Positions 12,001 to 24,000 of a stretch of DNA of 64,000 nt are shown here, piece after piece. The stretch is from Marthasterias glacialis (Eukaryota > Echinodermata > Asteroidea > Forcipulatida > Asteriidae). Each line of letters starts with the position of its first letter. Position 1 is the first letter of the stretch. The position numbers were made by a program, and so were the translations under genes. The notes below the pieces were generated by a model. It had not been told where the DNA came from. It did not search any database and worked only from the letters and a program-made list of their open reading frames with translations. The stretch covers positions 21,274,950 through 21,338,949 of the forward strand of contig OU452228.1 of assembly GCA_911728455.2 (NCBI GenBank). Direction: 5' to 3'.

Positions 12001-15000
12001 ATAAAAGGAGAACTATACCGTAAGGATCTGAAAAAATATCCTTTTTCTCGAAAACAATGTTCATGACTGACCCACATAGTCAAAAAAGTCAACCCCTCTG
12101 GTCGCATTATTCCCCCACCACACCCCCGGTCAAAGTACCCCTGCGGGAACAATCCAGCACAGTTTTACACATTTGAATTTGTATAATCACTAATACAAAT
12201 TTCAAATTACAGAAAGCCAATCAGACCGAGCGTTACTGGATGGGATAGCACCAACATTTATTATCCGTAGGTTTCAAGCAGACATGTATTTCATCAGGAT
12301 TGGGAAGGGAAATCATCCAGTGTTTCTTGTTAAAACTGTCCCATGTCTGCAATGCTTCCACGGTTAAATGTACAACTTAAGTGAAAACTATTCGAGCTCT
12401 ATTAATGGCAATGCGCAGGGGATTTTCTGTGTGAAGAGGAAGATCCTCGTTACCATGGCAATTGCCATCTGTGTGCAATTGTATACATTACGCACATTAT
12501 AATATTCCAACTGTTCAAATAGTTTACCTTCCAGTAGCTCTGTTGCCACGGTTACCTCACTGCCTCGCCAGTTGAACTATCAGCCGGCTAAATCAGCCCG
12601 AGTGGGGGATTAGAAAGTGGCAAAAGCAGCAATAATAGTTTTGTGTTTTCCATCCCGTTATGGCAAACTGCGTCTCGGGGTCTTTTTTTTTTTTTTTTTT
12701 TTTGTCCTCAAGGAAACCCTTCCTTACGAGGCTAAACCTCCAATCGTGGTTGGAAACGTGATGTCGGTGCAATTGTGCACTTTCCAGCTTGGCTTTGTGC
12801 ATGCTAGGTGTGATGGCAAGAGCTAAACTACTGATGAGGTGGGTGGGTGGGGGAGAAAGGTTGGGGGGGGGGGTAATAAACCCCATTTCTCTGCTTTGCT
12901 TATGTACATGTACTTGTGATAATCCAATGTACCGAACCATTTAGATGTTTATTGTTTCTATATCAATGGGGGTGGGCATGGGTTCTCAGTGAAGGGGGGG
13001 TCTGTACCCCCCCTGGTAGGCCACTGCGATAATCGTAACCCTCAATGATCTTGATGGTCGTAGACCGAAGGGTTACCACAAACCATAGGTTAGTATTTGG
13101 CATAATCTGTTGACTTTTTTTTTGTTTGAAACGTAACCACTTGGATCATCTCTAATGTTGAAAAGAACAAACATTGAAAAAATTTGCTTAGGTCTCAGGG
13201 ACGTGACTAAGAGCTACAATTATCACAGTTATGTTTTGCCCAAATCTCCCCACTTGCGTCCCTCCCACTCCCCAAGCTCCCCGTCTTCCTGACAAGTACT
13301 TTGAAAGAGTTATTTGTAAATTTTGACGGTCAATACATTCCATTACAACTGTTTTTAGGATCGTGACAGAACGATTAGAGAATGACAAATAACATTAGTG
13401 AGTTTGGTTTCGCCACGTTCACAGAATGTCACTCGCGGTCAATAAATCAGTCGAAGTCATCTGCGGAGGTCTCCCCATCGTAATTGTTTATTCAGATCTT
13501 TGAGAAATAATCACAAACTGTCTGAATGAATGATCAGTCTGAGTGATTCCCTGAACAGTAATAAATCACTTTTATATTAAGGTGTTGATCGTTAACCCTA
13601 ACTCATTCCCTTTGGTCTCATTTTTTCCCGGAATTTTTTCGTCTATGTCCATCTACAGCAGTTCAAAACCATATTACTTCCTTTAACATATGGTAACTGT
13701 ACTACATCAAATGCAACATTGTTATCTATTCTTGCTCCAGTTCTTGCTCCAGTTTTGCTACCTGATATATGCTTGGAACCATGCCAAGTCCTCGTTAGCT
13801 CTGCTGTGCAGTATCTCGCCCCAACAAAATCAAGCGAAACCTTGAACTGTTTGCTTTGATGAGTTCAGGGTAGCACATGTATTTCGCTTCGCGTGAAGCG
13901 TGGGAATTTTAGCTTTGCAGCGATCAATCCGACAAAATACAGTAAAATCTTAATTAAGTTCTCGATGAGTTTTATTTTAAAAAAAATTGTGTGAATGTTA
14001 TTGGGTGTGTACCATACTACCTTGACCAGTATGTCACGTCAAAGTTTATTATTAACAATTATACCAAATCAACTGAAACTATACCTGTTGCAACCCCCTT
14101 TAATTAATTTTCCAATTTGCTCTCTGGGAACGCCCACAGAAGCAAGTCTGGCTCATGGTGCATTACATTGGATGTCATTTATGAGAAGTGAAATGTTAAG
14201 AAAAAGCTTGTGTTACCACAACAGTACGTGCCTGCATGGCAGCAATGGAATTCAGACGTTTTGGTTGCATTCTTTGTTCCCACATGGTGACATCGCATCA
14301 TGGGCAAGGCCTGTTTTTGTGGGCGTTCTCGGAGAGCATTTTTGGAGATGATTTTTTTTTTATTTGCATATATACAAAGGGGATAGTAACAGGTGTATTT
14401 TTTCAGCTGATTCGTTATCTGTTAAATACAAACTTTTTAATGGCATATGGACAAGGTAGTTTGACACACATCCCTTATTGATCCTGTCTGTGTATGTACA
14501 GTATATGTATGGAGCTGCTTTGAATTATCAATGATTTTTAAAATTTTTGTTTTAAAATATTTTTTTTAATGTGGGTGAGTCAAAGAAAATAATTGAAAAT
14601 CTTCTTCGGATTTTCAATTAAAAAAAAATAAAAGACTGAATTTTATTTATGTGGGGTTTATTTAAATCGAAATCTGGGGTAAGTGAGTGAGTGAAAAAAA
14701 ATGGGGATGGGAAAAAATGTAATTAATTCTGAATGAAATGTAATTAGTACATTTGTAATTCTTGTAGCAGGGATTTCCCCCATTGCTGGTATGGACAGTC
14801 TAGCACTTTGGGGAGACAAATTTCCAAATGCATCTTTTGATGGGTATTGAACCCAGCATCACTCACATCAAGGTGAGGTCTGCAAATGAGAGGCCATCAT
14901 GTGTTTAATGTTTAATGTACAGTGTGAGCACTCACAAAATTGATTCAATCTTGCAAACATTAATAATTGACTTACTTCACTGATGTACAGTGCAGTTATG

Positions 15001-18000
15001 AGGCACAATAAGAAGTGCTTTTATGAGTATGAATACTGAGAAAGATCCACACGCAAATTTCCGCCAGCTGTGGATTTTTTTTTAAGTAGGCCTAATGAAC
15101 AAAAATCTATGGCCTGTACCTAATAATGCATACATGAACATATGACATTTAGTTGAAGGAAAAGTACTTCATATGTGTTGGGAAAAAGACAAAATCATAT
15201 CAATTTGTTTATGGCCCAAACCATTCCTTTGTATTTTACTTGATTTTGCTCAATTTTGCGATTGTAACAAAATGCATTTGCGTGTGTGAGCACAGACTGT
15301 GCTCACGACATATATAAGCTGGATTACGATTGGTGATCATCTTCAATCCTAAAAAGTGCAAGCCCTAACAAGGTCCAATCAGAATACGTTTTAGATAATT
15401 AATTAGACCAGGAGTCTTTAACAATACTTTTTTTAATGTTACACTGTGGTGATGTTTGTATTTTAGGTGAGTTGAAGAGACTCGGGTTTACTGAAAACCA
15501 TGATTTTACAAACAAAATGGTGACAAATTCTACTGAAAAAAAAAACAACACAAAAATACAAGCTTTCTTTTTAATAAAAATTCAATATTTTATACCAGTG
15601 TGATGTAGAATTATGTTGTATTCCTTTCATTGTTTTAAACCGTCAAAGTGGAGCTCCTCTTTTCAATTGTGTACAACGAATGACATCGAGGCGCAGCTTT
15701 TGACGGCAATCCATAGCGGAAAAATCAGTGGCTGTGTGAACGCTTGGAAAGGAGCACTAACAAATTGACATGTTTATTTTATTAGTTATTAATTCTGGTT
15801 GTGAAGCCAAGGATTCTCAGAAAAGCGAACTTAATCACTATACTAGCCAAGAACCCCATGGAGTGAAGACAAGGAAGGAAGTTTCAGTTTTAGATGTGGG
15901 AGGAAAACCCCCAGAGATTTATTCCAGGGAAAAGCAATCAGGTAGGGACTGAAAACCAAATCCACATAGTGCCCCCCCCCCCCCCCCCCCGGCGGGAGTT
16001 CAAACTGGGGTCCTAGAGGTGGACGTGCTTTGTCTTAACATACATGTACTTTCAGACTGAAAACAGATGCCTACACGCATAAAAATTTCCACAAGCTGTG
16101 ATTTTTCAAATAATCAAAATCAAAACTATTGTCTGTATCTAAAAAAAAATACATTCTGTGACATTTAATGCTTCGGGAGTCAGTTTGAAAAAAAAAACAA
16201 TTATGTTTTCTGCAGAAATGCAGCCATGCACAAAAGCTTTTTCCCGCCCCTAATTCCAGCTGGCTGTCGGCTGTTCATTTCCTTATCGATATTCAGCAAA
16301 GCATACCCCCGTACATGTCATCGTCAACTCCCTGGAGATAATGACAAGGCCTTTTGGGGGGGGGGGGTCGCTCAACTACCTGTGAGCGATGAGGATGATA
16401 ACAAAAAAAAAAAGGGTGGGGGGAGAGGGGGGGACCTCCATGGATGTGACATCCATATTGATTGTCTGTAGTTGATGCTGCCTTGGCAGTTGCTGTGTTT
16501 AATTAAATACATTTACATTGCATGACAGGCGCTGTTCCATCACACTGCTGATGACATTCAAACAGGCGAACTGAAAAATAGTGAACGATAAAAAGAAGAG
16601 TACCGGCTAATGGTTTTCCCCCCATTTTCTTTTACCTGATTTTTATATGCCACAAGAAGTGATGCTAGTCATTGTATGTTCTATGTACCATGCTGTACAG
16701 CACATTGTAATGGGAGAATACTCCGCATTTTGAAACTGTGCATGTATGTATGAATATCAAACCGTTTAGTATTCAAAGTTTTTCGGTTCTTTACCAAAAC
16801 GAATAATGTGAAGGCAGGGCTTTTTGTCAAGCTTTGGACGTCCAAATTTTGTTCACATGACAAGGTATTTGCTCCTTTCCAAAACTTTTAGAAAATATTA
16901 AAAGATGTAAAAAAAAATATATATAGTGTCAGAAAAGTGGCCAAATTCAAATCGTAGCAGAATCCTGAAAAACCCTTCCGGCTCAAGCAGTGCAACATTT
17001 TCAGACCTCAGAATATTTTCGCATCTCTGTAAACATAGAACAGAAGCACGGCAATTAGTAAGAAAACAGAAATAGAAAAAAATTGGGTGTTCCCCAAGGT
17101 CTTGTTCATTGTGTTCAAATGAGAAAATGCTAAAATATGAAAATCACAGATTTAAAAAAAAGATTCCAGCAAAACAAGTCACGGAAAATGTTGAAGTCTG
17201 CTTATTTTTTTCCCCGACAAAAGAACACATTTGTAGATTAAAAAGTCTATTGAATCATTTTGAAACAATTCTACGTGATTTTCACCACAAAACAGGATTT
17301 GTTTTTTTAAATAAATGTTGTGCATCTGGTTTTTTTTTATTATTATTATATTTTTATTCTCTTGAGTGTTGGCAAGATAAACTGCTATACATTTGATGAC
17401 CCAGACTTCAAAACAATTGAGTATGAACATTACATGAATTTATATCCTTTTACAAAATAATGGAGGATCCACCCACACACACTGTGGGGGATGGGGGGAA
17501 GTTTTACGTCAGTTACAAATTTTTACCACAAATTCATCTCAAACACAGAGTTACATCCAATCAATTTTATCGTAAGATTGATGGTAAATTTAGAGTGCTG
17601 TCATGTACTCGGAACCATTTCAATCTGAAATGCTGTCGTTCTTGAGAACATTTTAATTTACTTTGATCTTGTACATTATGGTGGCATGGGTGGCTTGTGC
17701 GTAAAGCGCTCGCCTCTCACCAATGTGTCCCTGGTTCGATTCCCCGGCAAAGGCCGTATGTGAGTAGAGTTGTGCGTTGGTTCTCTCCTGTGCCACGAGG
17801 GTTTTTCTCCAGGCCATCCGGTTTTCCTCCCTCCAGAAAAACCAAACACTTTCGATCTCAGGCTGTGCTCCGCGGTCATATATGGGTTGATGTGGCTGGC
17901 TGCCAAGGGCGCCCTTGAATGCCTGCAGCTCGAAAACGTGTAGCCGCGTCCTTCGCAATTCAGCTTCTCAGGTGCGAGGAAGGATGATTAGCCTCCCAAA

Positions 18001-21000
18001 TTATTATTATTTTTTTTTATTATTAATATTATGTACGTATGTATCTCTTTTCAAAAAGGTTTAAATTGCATGGCTCAAACTTCAAGAAAATCCACACTTG
18101 ACCACAGGTCTTGTAGCTCAGATTTTTCAGTGGACCAGAAACTATACAAGACTCACAAATATTTATTTCTCTTTGTATAACTTACTTGATTTTTAACCTA
18201 AAATTAGTGATGTTTGAAGCCTTGCAATGGTGTGGATAATAAGTGACTATAATTGGTCAACCTGCGGGTACAACAAATCTCTTTTGGGAGGAGTGGTGGC
18301 TCTGAAAAGAGCCGTTGTGGTCTCAACGTTTCTAACAGTATACTCGTCTCAGGAGGTTGTTCAGACTTGAAAGCTAAAGTGTAGTGCACTGTCAAAAATG
18401 AAGTGATCCCATCACACAGTCCATCCATGGCCATGCATGTGAAATCAGTGGAGGGATCTCAAACGTGGAATCACTTCAATTTTGGTCAGTACTGTATGTA
18501 CAGTGTACATTACGTGTACATCTATAAAAAGTACTAGTTTTTCCAAAAATGAATAAAGTGCAGGACTTGTTTGATTGTGAGGTAACTGGCCTGATGCTTA
18601 AATTACTGGACTTGGGCCAGTGGTTCAGTGGCATAGCCAGCATCTTTTTTGCAACAAGGGGACAAACCGGAGGGGGGGGGGCACAGATATTTGTAGAGGG
18701 GGCAGTTTCAGTGAAAATTGCCTGATAATAGCAAATTTCACAGTGTCTTGAGGGTGGCGGCGGTGGGGGGAGCAGGTGGATAGCCTCCTTGATCCCCCTT
18801 GGTTAGGCCACTGGTGGTCCAATAGGTACATTTCAAGCCCTGCATTTGGAGGAGGTTTGGACGTAAAAGCCAAAGAATGTACATTGGTAAATCTTTAATG
18901 AATGTACTGAAAAACACTACAGTGCAGGACTTGTTGTTAAGTTGTATTGTAGTTTTGTTGTGAAGTAACTGGCCTGAAGCTAAAATTACTGGACTTTAGG
19001 CCAGTGGTCCGATAGGTCTTTGGAATGCTGCATTACAACATGATATAAAATGGGAATAAAAGAGTGGTGACCGAGGTCTTAAACAGCTGTGTAAAACAGG
19101 CTAAGTCCTTTATCACATGGCCACAACCCTGTTTAAGATTGAGTCGCTACTTTTTTATTCCCGTATATATAAATGCTCTTTTTGTTAAAAAGCATAATAA
19201 TGTCCCAAACTGACTGGGGTATTCATGAATTAAGATTTTACCTTTTACTTTGTGTCATAATATTCATTCTCTGTTTCTCATCTGTTTCTTATTTGAACTG
19301 GAGTTAGTTTACCTACAAATCATGTTTGTCATACTCCCTGTGTTCACCAGCAATACTGAATACTGATTCTTACCACACCAAAAAGGAGCCAGACTACATT
19401 GGAATGGGAAAGAGGAAAAAAAAGAAAGAAAAGATGGCTACATCGAGATAAAGGTTTATAAGGTGACATCTTTCATAATGACTTTCTTCCACGTTGATTC
19501 TATTTTTCTTAGAAACAACTGAGTCGTGCTGCCAAGAAAGCTATTGCCAAACTTTCCTCCAAACATCTTAAAGACGGTGATGATGTGAGTACCGTAGTTT
19601 ACAAGAATATTATAAGTTATCACACAAGCGCGTGTAGAATACGGAAAAATGTAGCGCTATTGTGATCCATATCCCACGATGCCGTGGGCCAAGTTGGGAT
19701 ATGAGACGCAAACGCGCTATATTTTTCCGTTTTCCACTCGTGCGAGTGTGATAACAAATTATCTATAATGCCTTTATACCTATTATATCTTCCTTTTCCA
19801 CATGCGACGCGTGAGGTGTAACAATTTTGAGCATTATTTCATGAAGAGCAGCGCGTGCAACGCACAAAGTTTAGAACACTATTTTGCACTGTCCCCATAC
19901 AGAGCGTGAGGCATGATACAATACACAGAGTGCGATATAGACTACTGGGAGTATGATATGGTTTATTATCACACTCCCGTGGAGCAATCTGATCGGAGAA
20001 TTAGTGCGTACTGAAAGATAAATATAATAAATATATTTGTGGCACTTTATCAGTGGTGTTTCTCAGGGCTCTTTATTTACATTAGTTAAGAGCCATTTTG
20101 AATGAATGATTGAACCAGGCAGCTTGTAAAGGTTACTTATCATAAACATGCACAAGTAGGTGCTGTGGTGCACTTCGAAGCCAACCATGCCTGAAAGGGG
20201 TGGGGGGTTGCAAAACCCCTCTATTGACATTAAGTGTACTGGGTCCTTAAGCATGTATCACACAACATCCAGGACCTGTGGCGTTACATTCCATCCAAGG
20301 GTGGAATCAATTATGGTCAAGTGTCTTGCTCAAGGACACTAGTGCCATGACCTGAATTGCCTGATTATAGCAAATTTGATGGTGTCCAGAGGATGACAGG
20401 GGGCAAGTAGGGGGACAAGATGTCGGGGGGGGGGGGAGGGGGGAGGCAGCATCCCCTTTTGCCCCCCCCCCCCCCCCCCCCCTGGGACACTCCTCAAGTT
20501 TCAAATTAAATCAAATACAAAAATGCAGTGGCAACAACAGCTTTGTAATGGAAACATTTGGAATAGCATTGTGTTATTTTGTCTAAGCCGAGTTTAAGTA
20601 ACCCAATACTTGAACGATTTCCTTTGAGTAGCGTAGCAAAATGCTACACAAACCAAACTAGTTGCTACTCAAAAATCATCAATTTGATACTCATTATGAG
20701 CATTCAGCGTGCACAAAGAATGTTTAGTCTGAAATATTTTGCTGTGCAAGAAGGATGGATTAAATCGTCCCCTGACTTGTCAGCGTAATTGGTCTCTTTA
20801 GATATTTGGCAATAAGCTGCAAGAAAAACTGGGTAAATTTTTAATCAATTTAAGGGTGGACAAAGAAAAATTGACTGCAGCAGGATTTGAACCTGTGACC
20901 CCCGGCTTAACGTACCGACAGTCTACCAATTACGTACCGACAGTCTACCAACTGCGCGATCCAGCCCGAATGTTGGCGGTCTCCCTGTTGGTCAATGTCT

Positions 21001-24000
21001 TTGGTCGGGGCACCAGCCAAAAGCCATACAACCTGAAACTGCTGTGAAACTGCTGTATAACTGCCATATTGATTAATAGGGAAGCCACCAACATTCGGGC
21101 TGGATAGCTCAGTTAATAGAGCGTCGATACGTTAAGCCGGGGGGTCGCTGGGTCAAATCCCGCTCCAGTGCCCAATTTTTCTTTCTTTAGATATATTTAA
21201 CTGAAACCCCTAGAGACTTTCTTTTACTTTGACACTTCCTGAAACCATCAGAATCCTACAGCATATCAAGCCTGGAATCAACCCACAGTACCCAAGGCAA
21301 TTTATATGAGGACAGTCTTGCATATTAATGATAACAACTGTTTTTATAGCTCCTAACACATTCAGAAGAAAGTCTCTAAGCGCTCAAAAGAACAAAAAGA
21401 AAAACTATGATGACTTGAACGTGAACGTTTTGAGAAGAGTCTTGAAATATGTGACGGTGGTAGATATTTCCATGATTGGGGTCCAGTACACTGAAAACTA
21501 CGTTCACCGTATGATTTTGTGGTAAACAGTTGGAGCTTGACATGGCCGAGCGGTCTAGAGCATCAAACTGAGTCACCAAAGTGTGGGTTCAAATCCCAGT
21601 CATGACACTTGTTGTTCTTGGGCAAGACACTTAAGTATAATTGCCATTGCTTCTCATCACCTACATGTAGGAGTAAATGAGTACCTGTGAGGGTAGTGAT
21701 TGTTAGTGTGGATGATTAGCAGCCTGTTGCGCACATTTGGCTGCCGGTGCTGCATACTCACAAGGAGTTGAGATGGTTTCAGGATTGCTTGAGGCCCAGT
21801 GAACAATGGGGAAGTAGTAGTGCAAGGCGCTTTGGTGCAATGTTCGGAAGGGCCAAATAAATGTCGACTATTTTATTATTTATATTAGTTATTTCCATTG
21901 GTGTGTTCTTTCTGTTGTCAACAGGAATTAGTGGATGATGATTTCTGCCCCGTGTGTCTAGAAAGTTACAAAGTAGCAGATTTAGTGCGGGTCCTACCTT
22001 GCAAGTAAGTATTATTGCTTTCCAATCAGCTTGGATATTTTCTACTTTATAGCTTGTGAAGCGACTCATAAGAGAAAATTATGCTAAAGGTACAGACTTA
22101 CAGAACTGTGTTATATTGAAGCAAAGATGGTAAATGTGTCTCAAGAAATGATGTTGTGAACGATCAATATCATTATGAATGTGGCCCAAGACCTTCTTAG
22201 GGCTATAAAGATTCTAGATATAGATGTTGAGGAAGCCAGCCGAGGATTTGAGCAGTGCGTTGGCGAGTGGTGGGGACAGATAGTCTGAGACCTGGTCTGG
22301 CAAAAGTTCTCTATTGTACAGGGAATTGAGTTAAAAATGCTAACTTTAGGAACTGCGTTTAATTGAAAAAAAGAAGATGATAGACGCGTCTCTTGAAATG
22401 ATGTTGCGAACCGATCATGTATGTGGCCCAAAACCCCTCTAGGGGCACTAAGAGTTCTGGGGTATGGATGGGGAGGAAGCCAGCCCGGGGGTCTGAGCAT
22501 TTCGCTGGCGAGTCATGGGGACAGATGATCGCAGACCTTGTCGCACAACGCGGTGCCACAGCGTGTTCTGAATCTTAAGAGACAACATGATGACGGGGGT
22601 ATTTAATGTGACCAGAATGCTGGAGGTAATGTGTGGGAGGAGGTTGCACTTTTGTAATGGCCACCCCCGTCCCTCTCCCCCCCCCCCCCCCCGCCCTCCC
22701 GCCCCCTGCATTTATTGAGCAGCATTAAGTAGTAGGAGACAATAATTCTCCATGAAAATTCCATCGAGATAGTCCGTCATGTTCTCAAGTTTCTAATTTA
22801 TGCCAGACTTGTGGAGTGAATCATACGGCATTTTGTGTCATGTTGGAAACACGCTGGCATTATAAACAACATAGCGATCTAGAATGCCTCTTTGCTAATC
22901 TGGAATCTGACTATCGTCGCATATTCATGGAAGTTGCTAATTTTAAAATATTTTGCTTTGTTTGTTTGGTTTTTTTTTTCTTTTGCCAACAGACATTTTT
23001 TTCATAAATCCTGTGTGGATCAATGGCTTATTGAACACAGAACGTGTCCGATGTGTAAGCTGAATATACTCAAAGCACTTGGCTACGGGGTATGTATAGA
23101 ATTGTTTGATTATCAAAAGAAATGTAGCTGAGGTAACAATTTAGGATTCCAGTGAGTCTAGTGGTTAGGACAGATCTGCTCTAGAATACAGGGTTGTGGG
23201 TTCGAATCCCACACGAGTAGACTCTGAAAGCACTGAGTATACAGTGCTTGTCACACATCGGTGTAAGGGTAAAAACTAAAATCAAAATAATAATAATAAT
23301 ATAATAATACTTTATTCAGGCAATCACGATACATACAAAATACACCAAATACAAATTATAGATACAAATATAAATATAAAAACATAAAAATATAAATACC
23401 CCCCTTCCTATTTTATACAGCAAGAAAGGCAAAAGTACGATAAAAAGCACACAGAAAACGTACAGGAAAAAAAAAATTAAAAAATATTTCCTAGGTTTTT
23501 CAGAAGCCAATCCAGGATCCATGTAACGATTTGTGTCATCAAGCTTTGAACCCTCTTGTTAACAAGTTGTTTTGATATTTATAAACAACCGTTAATGACC
23601 GAATTGTTTGACCACTCAAGCGTGAAGTACATTTTCTTACTCAACAGCACGCATGAAAGCAGAGGCCAATTTTACAAACTCTATCATCACCCTGAAGATT
23701 TCCCTTTAAAGCACAAGAAGTAATGAAAGCTTCCTTGCTTATTTTATTAACCCGTTAATGCCGGTTAAGTTTTCAAAAATTTAAGGTTTTCAAAAATGTT
23801 TTCTGCAAAGGGACACGGCAATTTTCTTTTGTTAAGGGCCACTTCTGTGAGGGAAGTTGTATTGGCACTTTGCAACATAGGGCTCTACAGCAAAAGCACA
23901 GGGCGCCATGGCGGTGGGTGCCGTGGGTTAATTCGAGACCTGCTTGAGTGGTTATTTTTGTTACGGTCTTGGTCATCTCAAGTCGCCTATGGTAAGGAAA

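Larger units (their letters stand above)
6068..19512 (+). other. Gene 1 intron a (13.4 kb)
   Basis: No coding exon is needed between phase-0 junctions and none was recognised. Contents include a SINE (7492-7800), a MITE-like palindrome (8217-8503), a tRNA-Glu-like SINE (9655-9880), long T and A runs near 10450, 11935 and 12690, a fold-back fragment with hammerhead-like motif (18195-18370), a full SINE (17679-18030) and G/C homopolymer runs. Long stretches such as 13300-15700 show nothing I can name. Confidence 0.7.
19585..21924 (+). other. Gene 1 intron b
   Basis: Holds a small inverted-repeat element (19616-19755), C- and G-runs near 20430-20482, a tRNA-headed fold-back (20854-21190) and a full SINE (21536-21885). 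No exon is seen. Confidence 0.7.

Noticed and set aside
17653..17958. Open frames of 73 to 101 codons on both strands
   Set aside because: They coincide with the group 4 SINE.
21100..21172. Possible functional tRNA gene on + strand
   Set aside because: It is one arm of a fold-back; the B box reads GGTCAAATCC and no complete cloverleaf forms.
22141..22711. Overlapping - strand open frames up to 119 codons as a gene
   Set aside because: They follow the tandem duplication in intron c, shift frame between copies and have no start, splice or family support.
23281..23522. Possible retrotransposon protein
   Set aside because: Only a microsatellite and an AT-rich possible 3' tail are visible; no reverse transcriptase motif was found here or anywhere in the window.
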